DNA of 35,744 nucleotides from an uncultured bacterium (GTDB lineage Bacteria; Verrucomicrobiota; Kiritimatiellia; CAIKKV01; CAIYGI01). The translations under genes were made by a program, and so were the position numbers. Location of the stretch: assembly GCA_903925685.1 (NCBI GenBank), contig CAIYGI010000330.1, positions 1 to 35,744 on the forward strand, given 5' to 3'. The notes beneath the pieces were generated by a model, which saw only the letters and a program-made list of their open reading frames with translations, searched no databases and was not told the DNA's origin. Of this stretch, positions 25,468-34,868 are shown one piece after another. Every line of letters begins with the position of its first letter. Positions within the stretch are counted from its first letter, which is position 1.

Positions 25468-27237
25468 CTACTCCGCGACGAACTGCAGATCGTACAGCCG
25501 GCGGTAAGCACCGCCGCGGGCGAGCAAGGCATCGTGCGTGCCTTCCTCGATCACCTGCCCGCCGGCAAGCACCAGGATGCGATCGCAGGCGACGATCGTG
25601 GAAAGCCGGTGCGCGATGACGAACACCGTCCGCGACTGCATCAGCGTTTCCAGGGCCGCCTGAACGGCACGCTCGGACTCGGTGTCCAGCGCACTGGTGG
25701 CTTCGTCGAGAATCAGAATCGCCGGATTCCGCAGGCAGGCGCGGGCGATCGCAATGCGCTGGCGCTGGCCGCCGGAAAGACGCATGCCCAGATCGCCCAC
25801 ATGTGTCTCGTAGCCGTGCGGCAGGGCGCGGATAAACTCGTCGGCATGCGCCCTTTTTGCCGCCTCGATCACCGCCTCGGGCGCGGCTTCGGGCGTGCCG
25901 TAGCGGATATTGTTGATCACGGTGTCGTTGAAGAGCACCGTATCCTGCGTCACGATCCCCATCGTCCGCCGCAGCGAATCCAGCGTCAGATCGCGGATAT
26001 CGGTCCCATTGATGCGCAGCGCGCCGGAGGTTGGATCGTAAAAGCGTGGCAGCAGATTCACGAACGTGGTCTTGCCCGCCCCCGAACCGCCCACCAGCGC
26101 GACGCGCTGTCCCGCGGTCACGCTCAGCGAAATGTCCCGCAAGATCGGCTGCGCGCCGTAGGCAAACGAAACGTGGTCGAACTCGATGGTGTCGATCCGC
26201 TCCTCGAAACGGCGGGCCTGGGGGCGGTTCGAGATTTCGACGGGCGTGTCGAGCACTTCGAAAATCCGGTCCGCGCCGCCCGACGCCAGTTGTATCTGCA
26301 GATGCACTCGGCTCAGGCTCTTCACCGGTCCGTACATCATCACCAGCGCGCCGGCGAAGGTTACGAACGAATCGAACGGCATGGCCTTCCAGCGGATGTA
26401 AAACAGCACCGCCGCAACGCCCACCATCGAGATGAAGACCATCAACGGTTCAACGGCGCACTGCGCCCGCACCACGCGCATCACGCGGCTGAAGAAGGAG
26501 CGGTTTTGCACGCCGAAGCGCGCATTCTCGCTCTCTTCCATGCCGAAGGCCTTGACCACGCGCACACCCACGATCGCCTCCTGGATAATCGAGACCAGGT
26601 CGGCGATGCGCTGCTGACCCTCGCGCGAAAAGCGCCGCACGCGCCGTCCGAAGAGCGTGACCGGCAGAATGCAGATCGGAAACAGCAGCAGGCTGCCGAG
26701 CGCCAGCATCGGGTCAAGCCAGAACAGCACGCCCACCAGCACAACCAGCGTCGGCGGCTGCTTGGCCACATCCTCGACAACGTTCGAGACGGCGCTCTCC
26801 ACCAGACTGGGGTCGCTGGTCGTCCGCGCGATCAGATCGCCGGAACGGCTGGCGACGAAGTACGAGAGCGAAAGTTCGTTGAGTTTACGGAAAAGCGCGG
26901 CGCGCAGGTCCAGCACCACCCGGCTGCCGCACCAGCGGATCAGATACTTGCTCAGGTAGTCGCTGACACCGCGCGCCGCGCTCGCGAGCAAAATCAGCGC
27001 CGCGACCAGAGCCGTTTGCGCCCAGCTAGGCTGGGCCGCCGACAGACCGAACACGTTGTTGACGCCCTTCTTCAAGGTCAGCAACAGCGCGCCGTTCGAA
27101 CCGGCGTAGATCAGACCGAAGAAAATGCCCACCGCCAGCCGCCCGCAATAGGGCCTCAGATAAGCCAGCAGACGCCGGTAAGTCTTGTAGTCCTGATTCG
27201 TCAGTATAGCCTTGGATGGTTGCGACATGTTATACAT
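25468..27237 (-). CDS. MsbA-like lipid/multidrug ABC exporter (fused TMD-NBD)
   Basis: VALVGGSGAGKTTFVNLLPRFYDPTSG...RLSGGQRQRIAIARACLRNPAILILDEATSALDTESERAVQAAL...IAHRLSTIVACDRILVLAGGQVIEEGTH; start MYNMSQPS at 27237 (or 27228). Confidence 0.93.
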   Translation of the reverse strand: MYNMSQPSKAILTNQDYKTYRRLLAYLRPYCGRLAVGIFFGLIYAGSNGALLLTLKKGVNNVFGLSAAQPSWAQTALVAALILLASAARGVSDYLSKYLIRWCGSRVVLDLRAALFRKLNELSLSYFVASRSGDLIARTTSDPSLVESAVSNVVEDVAKQPPTLVVLVGVLFWLDPMLALGSLLLFPICILPVTLFGRRVRRFSREGQQRIADLVSIIQEAIVGVRVVKAFGMEESENARFGVQNRSFFSRVMRVVRAQCAVEPLMVFISMVGVAAVLFYIRWKAMPFDSFVTFAGALVMMYGPVKSLSRVHLQIQLASGGADRIFEVLDTPVEISNRPQARRFEERIDTIEFDHVSFAYGAQPILRDISLSVTAGQRVALVGGSGAGKTTFVNLLPRFYDPTSGALRINGTDIRDLTLDSLRRTMGIVTQDTVLFNDTVINNIRYGTPEAAPEAVIEAAKRAHADEFIRALPHGYETHVGDLGMRLSGGQRQRIAIARACLRNPAILILDEATSALDTESERAVQAALETLMQSRTVFVIAHRLSTIVACDRILVLAGGQVIEEGTHDALLARGGAYRRLYDLQFVAE

Positions 27238-27292
27238 TCTATCTGCTTCAATACGAATTCGCCAGAGGATTTGCAGGGAGTGTGTTCGGTGT

Positions 27293-27859
27293 TCACCACT
27301 CGCGTTCGACGTTGCCCTGCGCCCGCGCGCGGGAGCGCACCCAGCCCGGGGCATGCGCAACGAGCGCCCGCCGCGCCGCCGCCCAGACTGGCAGATCCAC
27401 GCGGCTGTTGCCGATGTAATCGAATCCGCGCAGCCCGTAGCGCTCCACCAGCAGCGCCGCCTTGCGGCGTCCGGTAACGTTGAGCGCGGCGGTCGTCGCC
27501 AGCACATCTTCGAACAATCCAAGCTCAGCCGCCAACTCCCGCGCATAATTTTCGTGACTGCCCGTCACAAGCACCAGCCGCCGTCCCTGCGCCCGCGCGG
27601 CGCGCAGAAAGGCCAGCACATCGCCGCGATAGGGCAGACGCGCATAATCAAGCTGCGCCCGCCGCGCCAGTTCCGCCTTGAGAAAGCCCCGTCCCTGATG
27701 CCACCAAAAAGGGATTTTCAGGATCAGCCAGGGGGCGCGGCGCAGGATCTGCCGCAGCGAGACCCAGAGCAGATCGGTCGCGATCAGCGTGCCATCCAGG
27801 TCCACGCACAGCGGCACGCAATCGGTCGTTTCGTCGGGAGCGGTCATCGCCATATTCAC
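27293..27859 (-). CDS. HAD superfamily phosphatase resembling the HAD domain of HAD-UbiA fusions
   Basis: PLCVDLDGTLIATDLLW...GRRLVLVTGSHENYARELAAELGLFEDVLAT...GFDYIGNSRVDLPVWAAARRA. Confidence 0.8.
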   Translation of the reverse strand: MNMAMTAPDETTDCVPLCVDLDGTLIATDLLWVSLRQILRRAPWLILKIPFWWHQGRGFLKAELARRAQLDYARLPYRGDVLAFLRAARAQGRRLVLVTGSHENYARELAAELGLFEDVLATTAALNVTGRRKAALLVERYGLRGFDYIGNSRVDLPVWAAARRALVAHAPGWVRSRARAQGNVEREW

Positions 27860-28635
27860 CAGGTGGCGCGCACGGGAATCCCCGACGCCGCGAGTTCGGA
27901 TTTGATCCGCGGAATCGTGAATTCGCCGGTGTGAATCATCCCGGCCACGATGGCGGCATCGGCGAGCCCTTCGCGAAAGACATCGGCCAGGTGCGACGGC
28001 TTGCCCGCGCCGCCCGACGCCACCACGGGCACCCCGACGGCCTCGGCGATCAGTCGCGTCAAGCGCAGGTCGAACCCCCGGCGTGTGCCGTCGGCATCCA
28101 CGGAGTTGACCACGATTTCACCCGCCCCGAGATCCGCCGCCCGCCGCGCCCAGGCCACGGCATCCATCCCCGTGCGTTCGCGGAAGCCGTGGGTGGTGAT
28201 TTCGTAGCCGCTTGGAAAACGCGCATCCACCGCCACCCGCACCGGGTCCATCCCCAGCACGATGCATTGCGCGCCAAAAGCGCGCGAGCCTTCGCCGATC
28301 AGCGCCGGATTGGCCACCGCCAGAGAGTTGACTGAAATCTTCTCGGCGCCAGCCAGCAGGACGCGCTCCATGTCGGCCAGCGTGGCGATTCCGCCGCCGA
28401 CGGCAAACGGAATATGGATCGCCCGCGCCACCTCGCGCACCATCTCGATATCGATCGGCCGACGTTCGGCGGAGGCGGTTATGTCATACACCACCAGTTC
28501 GTCGCAGCCCTCCTCATAGTAGCGCGAGGCCAGCGCGATCGGATCGCCCAGCTCCACGTTGTTCTGGAACCGGACGCCCTTGGTCACGCGCCGATTACGC
28601 ACGTCAAGGCATGGAATAATGCGCCGCGTCAGCAT
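27856..28635 (-). CDS. hisF: Imidazole glycerol phosphate synthase cyclase subunit
   Basis: MLTRRIIPCLDVRNRRVTKGVRFQNNVELGDPIALASRYYEEGCDELVVYDITAS...VGGGIATLADMERVLLAGAEKISVNSLAV...GGAGKPSHLADVF. Confidence 0.97.
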   Translation of the reverse strand: MLTRRIIPCLDVRNRRVTKGVRFQNNVELGDPIALASRYYEEGCDELVVYDITASAERRPIDIEMVREVARAIHIPFAVGGGIATLADMERVLLAGAEKISVNSLAVANPALIGEGSRAFGAQCIVLGMDPVRVAVDARFPSGYEITTHGFRERTGMDAVAWARRAADLGAGEIVVNSVDADGTRRGFDLRLTRLIAEAVGVPVVASGGAGKPSHLADVFREGLADAAIVAGMIHTGEFTIPRIKSELAASGIPVRATW

Positions 28636-29252
28636 TTGCCGTCCCAATTACTGAAATTTTTCAACAGTTGCAGACCCATGCGTCCCGACTTCTCCGGGTG
28701 AAACTGGGCGGCCACGATGTTGCCGCGGCCCATCAGCGAGGCAAAGGTCGCGCCGGCATATTCGGTAACGCCAATGACATCCGTTTCGTTGGCAGGCGCC
28801 GGGTAATAACTGTGTACGAAATAGAATTCGCTGCCTGAGGCCAGTCCCGCCAGCACGGGGTGTGGACGGCGGAAGGCGACACTGTTCCAGCCGATCTGCG
28901 GCACCTTGTCGGTCGGCACGAGCGGTTGAAAGCGCCGCACCTGCCCTGGCAGCAGTCCCAAAGTCTCCGTGCCGCCGTCCTCCTCCGAGCGCCCCAGCAC
29001 AATCTGCGTGCCGAGGCAGATGCCGAGAAAGGGAATGCCGCGCGCGGCGGCCGCCTGCAGTGGCGCCACGAGGCCCAGTTCACGCAGATTGCGCATGGCC
29101 GCCCCCGCGGCGCCTACGCCGGGAAACACCAGACGCCCGGCCCTGGCGATTTCCGCGGGATCGCGCGTCACGCGCGTTTCCAGCCCCAGGGCGCCAAAGC
29201 CCAGTTGCACGCTCGTGAGGTTGCCAGCTTTGTAGTCGACGATGACGATCAT
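28629..29252 (-). CDS. hisH: Imidazole glycerol phosphate synthase glutamine amidotransferase subunit
   Basis: MIVIVDYKAGNLTSVQLGFGALG...FPGVGAAGAAMRNL...FLGICLGTQIVLGRSEE...FVHSYYP...AAQFHPEKSGRMGLQLLKNF. Confidence 0.97.
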   Translation of the reverse strand: MIVIVDYKAGNLTSVQLGFGALGLETRVTRDPAEIARAGRLVFPGVGAAGAAMRNLRELGLVAPLQAAAARGIPFLGICLGTQIVLGRSEEDGGTETLGLLPGQVRRFQPLVPTDKVPQIGWNSVAFRRPHPVLAGLASGSEFYFVHSYYPAPANETDVIGVTEYAGATFASLMGRGNIVAAQFHPEKSGRMGLQLLKNFSNWDGKC

Positions 29253-29280
29253 TTCAGGGTTCAGGGTTCGGGGTTCAGGT
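29253..29280. repeat. Heptamer tandem repeat, 4 units (TTCAGGG/TTCAGGG/TTCGGGG/TTCAGGT)
   Basis: Direct reading: ttcagggttcagggttcggggttcaggt immediately 5' of the hisH start codon. Confidence 0.9.
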
Positions 29281-29368
29281 GCCCGCGCTTGGCTTGCATT
29301 ATGCCGGACACATTTCTATTGTACAAGCGCATCGGCGCGATCCCGCGGCCGCTGCGCAAGGGGGCTTT

Positions 29369-30745
29369 ATGAATCGTATTGCAGTTTGGTCCAGTTTGAC
29401 TCTTTTCATGCTGAGTTCGATATCCCTGGCGGGGCCGGCCATCGAAGCCGCCCGGCGGCACGATGTCGCCGCCCTCAAGGCCGCGATCGATGCCAGCCCG
29501 CGCGAGGCTGTTGCCGAACAAACTCCCGAAGGCGCCACGCCCCTTCATCTTTCCGCGGCCAATGGCGACATCGCCGTGGCCCGCCTGCTGCTCAAGCTCG
29601 GGGCTAACGTCAACGCCCGCACGACGAACGGCGTTACGCCGTTGCAGTGGGCGGCATTCCAGGGGCAAACAGAGATGGTGCGCTTTTTGCTGGAAAACGG
29701 CGCGGACGTCAATGCCGTCAACGACACGGGGTCTTCGACGCTGCTTTGGGCCGCCGCCAACACCAACACCGCCATGGCGCGCGCTTTGATCGAAGTCGGC
29801 GCGCGGGTCAACACCACCAACCAAAGCGGCAACACAGCCATGCACTGGGCCGCCAACGGCAACGCGGTCGAACTCATGCGCCTGCTGCTTAAGAACGGCG
29901 CCAACCCGTCCATCACCAACGCCGCCGGCAAAACTCCGCTCGATCTCGCGCGCCAATCCAACGCCCGCGATGCCGTTCGTCTCCTCACACCAAACCAACC
30001 AGGTTTCTTTGGGCGTCTCTTCGGTAGTTCCGACGATCCCGCGAAACCTGCGCCGATTCACCGCTCCGTCCCCAACGCCGTAGTCCCCGGAGCCGCGCCG
30101 CAAACCGCCGCTGCGTCCATATCCACGACGCCCGCTGTCGTGAATTCCATCGCGTCCAAGGCGCCTGTCGCAAACACGGCTTCCAATCCGCCACCGATGC
30201 TCGCCGCATCGAACGCGGCGCCGAAGGCTGTCATGCCGTCGCCACCGTCCGGCAGCGTGACGATTGTATTGAAAAAGGGCGGCACGTATGTCGGCACGCC
30301 CCTCAAATCCGGTGCGAAGGCGCAGGGAACGCTCACGGACCTGAATGGCGACCGTTATACCGGCGCCTGGCTGGGATACGAGCGTCATGGACAGGGCACG
30401 CAGGATTACGCCAGCGGCGAAGTTTATGCGGGCGCCTGGCAAAACAATCGGCGGGAAGGCTTCGGGGTTTGCACATACCCCAACCTCGACCGCTACGAAG
30501 GGCTTTGGCATGACGATCAGCGGACGGGCACGGGGACCAACGTGCTGGCGAACGGCGACCGTCTGGAAGGCATCTGGCATGCCGACCGCCTGGTGTACGG
30601 CAAGGGCGTCTGCCGCTACGCCGACGGCTCAAACTACACGGGGGAATGGCGCGCCGGTGTTCCCGACGGCGCGGGCGTCCTTACCCGCCCCGACGGCACC
30701 ATCACCAAAGGGCGTTGGAACAAGAACCGCTACGTTGGCCCATAA
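29369..30745 (+). CDS. Secreted ankyrin-repeat + MORN-repeat protein
   Basis: Signal-like MNRIAVWSSLTLFMLSSISLAGPA; ANK repeats (GVTPLQWAAFQGQTEMVRFLLENGADVNAVNDTG etc.); low-complexity A/P/S linker; MORN repeats (GDRYTGAWLGYERHGQGT, GEVYAGAWQNNRREGFGV, LDRYEGLWHDDQRTGTG, GSNYTGEWRAGVPDGAGV). Confidence 0.9.
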   Translation: MNRIAVWSSLTLFMLSSISLAGPAIEAARRHDVAALKAAIDASPREAVAEQTPEGATPLHLSAANGDIAVARLLLKLGANVNARTTNGVTPLQWAAFQGQTEMVRFLLENGADVNAVNDTGSSTLLWAAANTNTAMARALIEVGARVNTTNQSGNTAMHWAANGNAVELMRLLLKNGANPSITNAAGKTPLDLARQSNARDAVRLLTPNQPGFFGRLFGSSDDPAKPAPIHRSVPNAVVPGAAPQTAAASISTTPAVVNSIASKAPVANTASNPPPMLAASNAAPKAVMPSPPSGSVTIVLKKGGTYVGTPLKSGAKAQGTLTDLNGDRYTGAWLGYERHGQGTQDYASGEVYAGAWQNNRREGFGVCTYPNLDRYEGLWHDDQRTGTGTNVLANGDRLEGIWHADRLVYGKGVCRYADGSNYTGEWRAGVPDGAGVLTRPDGTITKGRWNKNRYVGP

Positions 30746-30751
30746 GCTGAA

Positions 30752-32533
30752 TCAGGCCTTCAACGACCGCTTGCGCATGCGCACATTTTTGGGCGTTACC
30801 TCGACCAGTTCGTCGTCGTTGATGTAGGCGATGCACTGTTCGAGCGTCATCTGAATGGGCGGCGTGAGGATGATGTTTTCGTCGGAACCCGCGGCGCGGA
30901 TGTTGGTGAGTTGCTTGCCCTTGGCCGGATTGACCACCAGATCGTTGTCGCGGCAGTGTCCGCCGACAATCTGGCCGCGGTAGACCCTGACGCCGGGACC
31001 CATGAACAACCCGCCGCGATTCTGCAGGTTGAACAGCGCATAAGCCACGGTCATGCAGGCGCTCATGCTCACAAGCACGCCGTTATGCCGGTTGCGTATT
31101 TCGCCGACATGCCGGTCATAGCCGTGAAAAACGTAATTCAACACGCCCATGCCGCGGGTATCGGACATGAATTCGGTCTTGTATCCCATCAACCCGCGGG
31201 TCGGAATCTTGTAGCGCAGCCGGATCATGCCGCCTTCCTGGCTCATCTCAAGCATCAGCCCCTTGCGCCCGCCCAGTTTTTCGATTACCACGCCTTTATA
31301 CATCTCCGGCACATCGATGGTCAGATCCTCGTACGGCTCCAGCAGCTCGCCGTTCTCCTCTTTCATGATCACGTGCGGACTCGAGACCTGGAACTCGTAT
31401 CCCTCGCGCCGCATCTTCTCGACCTTGATCGAGATGTGCAGTTCGCCGCGCCCCGAGACCTTGAACCCGATGCCTTCCGCGAGCGGCTCCACATGCATGG
31501 CAACGTCCGAGAGCGCCTCGCGATACAGCCTCTCGGCCAAGTGCGTGCTGGTCGAATAGACCCCTTCCTGACCGGCAAACGGCGAAGCGTTCGGCTGGAA
31601 ATTCATGCTCACCGTCGGAGGATCGATTGGCAGGGGCGGCAGCGGCCGCGGATCGTCCGGATCGGTGTAGGTATCTCCCACCAGCACATTTTCCAACCCC
31701 GCCACGGCCACGATGTCACCCGCCTCGGCGGAGGGCGTTTCAACCTTCTGGTTGCGCTCGAAACGGTAAATTTTGGTGACTCTGGCCGGCACGAAGGCGC
31801 CGGCAGTGGTGGCCAGCAGCACCGGCATGTTGGCGGCGAGCCGGCCCGCCGTCAGTTTGCCGATCCCAAGCCGTCCGAGAAAAGAAGAATGGTCGATGCT
31901 GGCAACCTGCAGTTGGAGCGGCGCATCGGGATCGCCCGAGGGGGCCGGGATGTATTTTAAAATCGCGTCGAACAGTACACGCATGTCATTGCCGGGCTTG
32001 TCCGGATCCACGCTCGCATGCCCGTCGCGCGCTGAAGTGTAGACCACATGGAAATCCAGAATCGCGTGGGGCGCGTCCAGCGCCACAAACAGGTCGAAGA
32101 CCTGATCCACCACCCAGCGCGCGCGCACCACCGGTTTGTCGATCTTATTGATCACAACCACGATCGGCAGTTGGCGCGCCAGGGCCTTCTTAAGCACGAA
32201 GTAGGTCTGCGGCATTGGGCCTTCCTGGGCATCCACCAGCAGCAGAGCCCCATCCGCCATCTGTAGCACGCGCTCGACTTCGCCTCCGAAGTCGGCATGT
32301 CCGGGGGTATCGATGATGTTGATCGTATGCTCCCCGTAGCGCATCGTACCGTTCTTGGACTTGATGGTGATCCCACGCTCGCGCTCCAGATCCGTGTTGT
32401 CCATCAGCCTCTCGGCGACGAATTCGTTGTCGCGGAATGTTCCGCTCTGCCGGAACAACTGGTCAACCAGCGTGGTCTTGCCGTGGTCAACGTGAGCGAT
32501 AATCGCAATGTTTCTGATGCTGTCTCTGTACAT
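30752..32533 (-). CDS. typA: Translational GTPase TypA/BipA
   Basis: [28 protein letters not shown]...[15 protein letters not shown]...[49 protein letters not shown]-terminal VRMRKRSL. Confidence 0.97.
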   Translation of the reverse strand: MYRDSIRNIAIIAHVDHGKTTLVDQLFRQSGTFRDNEFVAERLMDNTDLERERGITIKSKNGTMRYGEHTINIIDTPGHADFGGEVERVLQMADGALLLVDAQEGPMPQTYFVLKKALARQLPIVVVINKIDKPVVRARWVVDQVFDLFVALDAPHAILDFHVVYTSARDGHASVDPDKPGNDMRVLFDAILKYIPAPSGDPDAPLQLQVASIDHSSFLGRLGIGKLTAGRLAANMPVLLATTAGAFVPARVTKIYRFERNQKVETPSAEAGDIVAVAGLENVLVGDTYTDPDDPRPLPPLPIDPPTVSMNFQPNASPFAGQEGVYSTSTHLAERLYREALSDVAMHVEPLAEGIGFKVSGRGELHISIKVEKMRREGYEFQVSSPHVIMKEENGELLEPYEDLTIDVPEMYKGVVIEKLGGRKGLMLEMSQEGGMIRLRYKIPTRGLMGYKTEFMSDTRGMGVLNYVFHGYDRHVGEIRNRHNGVLVSMSACMTVAYALFNLQNRGGLFMGPGVRVYRGQIVGGHCRDNDLVVNPAKGKQLTNIRAAGSDENIILTPPIQMTLEQCIAYINDDELVEVTPKNVRMRKRSLKA

Positions 32534-32651
32534 GTATCTCCGTATTGCCCTGCAAGGGTATGTAATATAGCAGAAAGCGCAAGAAATCCAAAGGAATCCT
32601 TTGCTTGGCGTCCTTGACCATCCATCCCGTTTCCGCCATACTTTTCAGCAT

Positions 32652-34097
32652 ATGAGTGATCTATCGCCTGACTTGTCCTGTCCGCGATTCCTGCTGGGGG
32701 TGCCGGTGTGCGATATCCCGTCGCCGGACACGGCGGCGTGGATGCTTGAGCAGATGAGCGGATCGTCGCCTGGTTTCGCAATGTCGCTGCCTGCAACCTG
32801 GCTGGCGCACGCCTGGAAACATGCGGCTTTTCAGGAAGTTCTGCGCGAGGCGCGTCTGGTCCTGCCGGATTCCAAATGGGTGTTGGGCATTTCAGGATAC
32901 TTCGGTCCGCGGATCATGCATGGCCACGCGCCGGTCGACGTTGCGCTGCAGGCGGCGGCGGCGGAGCAGGCCGGCGTGCGCGTCTATCTGCTGGCTCCAG
33001 AGGCCGGAATCGCTAGCGCCGCCGGAACCGAGCTGCAGAAGCGCTATCCGCGACTTGCGATCGCGGGAACAGGTGGATTGCCGCGCCCAGCCGCGGCTGC
33101 GGCGGACCAGGCGGCGCTGCTGGCGTCGATCGCCGCCGCGAAGCCGGGGCTCGTGCTGGCGGACTTGAAAAACGCCGGGCATGCCGTTTGGCTGCGGGAA
33201 AGCGTGGCGCATTGGTCGGTCCCACTGGCGCTCGGGCTCGATGGTGGACTGGCCGAACTACAACCCAGGCATTGGTATGACCGGTACCTGCCCACGGTCG
33301 CCATGGCCAGGGCGGTGACGTCGCTCATGCGAAACGAGCGCTTCGCGTTGGCCGCGGCCGGGGCGCTGCTGCTGCTGCGCAAGGCCAGGCAGGCGCGGCG
33401 CGATGCAGGCGAAGAACCCGTGGCGCCGCCCGAACCAAACACGCTCACCGGACTTCCCGCCACGCTGGCGGTGTTCCAGCGTCTGCCCGATGAGCAGACG
33501 GCGCAAGACTGTCTGAGCGAACTGGGCGCCCAAGCCAGGCTGGGCGCGCTGATTCTGGACATGCATGCGTGCCCCTGGCTGGACAGCAGGGAGCTCGGTG
33601 TCCTCGTGGCACTGGCAAACCAGTGTCGACGGCGCCAGGCGCGGTTGTTTCTGTGCAACACAAGCGCCGCCGTGGCGCGACTGGTCGAAGCCTCGCGCCT
33701 GGAAACCGAACTGACGATTCCGGCTTCCAGCGATGTCATGCTCACCGACCTGCGACGCCGGCGCGAAACCGATGCGCTGGGCGTGGCCTCAGCGCAGGGC
33801 GACACTGTGCTGGTCACCCTGCCGGCGGAGTTGACCGTGGCCAGTCTGGAGTTTTTCCGGGCGCGGGTCTCGGCCGTCTGGAGCGACCAGTTGCGCGCGG
33901 GCACATTGCGGCAACTCCATGTTGACGCGTCGCGCCTGACCTTCATGGATAGCGCGGCGATGGGCTATCTGCTGTATCTGCGGAAGATCACGGTGGCCGC
34001 CGGCGTGACGATCCAGTTCGACGGATTCCATGGCGTCGCCAAGCAGTCGCTGAAACTGGCGCGCTTGGAGCAGTTGTTCAAGGAAGGCTCCGAGTAA
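32652..34097 (+). CDS. Divergent WecG/TagA/CpsF glycosyltransferase domain fused to two STAS-like domains
   Basis: N-terminal WecG-like pattern (FLLGVPVCDIPSPDTAAWML...REARLVLPDSKWVLGISGYFGPRI...GVRVYLLAPEAGIASAAGTELQKRYPRLAIAGTGG); C-terminal STAS-like LGALILDMHACPWLDSRELGVLVALANQCRRRQARLFLCNTSAAVARLVEASRLE and LHVDASRLTFMDSAAMGYLLYLRKITVAAGVTIQFDGFHGVAKQSLKLARLEQLF. Confidence 0.78.
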   Translation: MSDLSPDLSCPRFLLGVPVCDIPSPDTAAWMLEQMSGSSPGFAMSLPATWLAHAWKHAAFQEVLREARLVLPDSKWVLGISGYFGPRIMHGHAPVDVALQAAAAEQAGVRVYLLAPEAGIASAAGTELQKRYPRLAIAGTGGLPRPAAAAADQAALLASIAAAKPGLVLADLKNAGHAVWLRESVAHWSVPLALGLDGGLAELQPRHWYDRYLPTVAMARAVTSLMRNERFALAAAGALLLLRKARQARRDAGEEPVAPPEPNTLTGLPATLAVFQRLPDEQTAQDCLSELGAQARLGALILDMHACPWLDSRELGVLVALANQCRRRQARLFLCNTSAAVARLVEASRLETELTIPASSDVMLTDLRRRRETDALGVASAQGDTVLVTLPAELTVASLEFFRARVSAVWSDQLRAGTLRQLHVDASRLTFMDSAAMGYLLYLRKITVAAGVTIQFDGFHGVAKQSLKLARLEQLFKEGSE

Positions 34098-34858
34098 TGC
34101 GCCGCGCCGCGCTTATACTGCTCTTGTCGCTGGCGGCGGGTTGCGCCACCCCGCGCCACGGCGAGCTCTATCAGGTTTCCACCATCGACGCGCTGCTGGC
34201 CGGCGTCTACGACGGCGAGGTGACCTTCGGCGAACTTATGCGTCACGGCGATTTCGGCATCGGCACCTTCGACGCCCTTGGCGGCGAGATGGTCGCCGTG
34301 GATGGCCGCGCCTATGATGTCCGTTTTGACGGTCATGTCGTGCCGGTCGCCCCGGCGCGCCGCACGCCTTTTGCGGCGGTGACGTTCTTCGACCAAACCC
34401 GGACCACGCCTGCCCTGAGTGTCACCAACATCGCGCAATTCGCCGCGTTGCTCGACACGAAACTGACCGCAACCAATCAGCCGTACGCGGTGCGACTCGA
34501 CGGGGTTTTCGCTTACGTGCGGACGCGTAGCGTTCCGCCGCAGCGCCATCCCTACCCGCCGCTGGCCGAGGTGGCCAAGTCGCAAGCCGTCTTCGAATTC
34601 CGCAATGTCCGCGGCACGCTGGTGGGATTCCGGTGTCCGGCATGGCTGAAAGGACTGAACGTGACCGGCTACCATCTGCACTTCCTGACGGCAGACCGCA
34701 CCGCTGGAGGCCATGTGCTGGACATCGCTTTCTCGGACCTGCCCGTAAGCATTGACGCCTGCCACACATTGACCGTCGAACTGCCCCGCGTGGGCGATTT
34801 CGGCGCGGTCAATCTTACGCGTGATCGCGGCCGCGAATTGGAACAAGTCGAGAAGTAG
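34097..34858 (+). CDS. Alpha-acetolactate decarboxylase family protein with lipoprotein signal
   Basis: LSLAAGCAT lipobox; LYQVSTIDALLAGVYDGEVTFGELMRHGDFGIGTFDALGGEMVAVDGRAYDVRFDGHVVPV...TPFAAVTFF...GYHLHFLTADRTAGGHVLD (HxH...H metal-ligand pattern). Confidence 0.88.
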   Translation: MRRAALILLLSLAAGCATPRHGELYQVSTIDALLAGVYDGEVTFGELMRHGDFGIGTFDALGGEMVAVDGRAYDVRFDGHVVPVAPARRTPFAAVTFFDQTRTTPALSVTNIAQFAALLDTKLTATNQPYAVRLDGVFAYVRTRSVPPQRHPYPPLAEVAKSQAVFEFRNVRGTLVGFRCPAWLKGLNVTGYHLHFLTADRTAGGHVLDIAFSDLPVSIDACHTLTVELPRVGDFGAVNLTRDRGRELEQVEK

Positions 34859-34868
34859 CTGCGGCGGA

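Noticed and set aside
24541-27477. 978-aa + strand ORF
   Set aside because: Mostly antisense to ygjP-type and MsbA-like genes whose motifs are unambiguous; composition (R/H/Q/A-rich) is typical of GC-rich shadow ORFs. Only the 25201-25467 portion looks protein-like.
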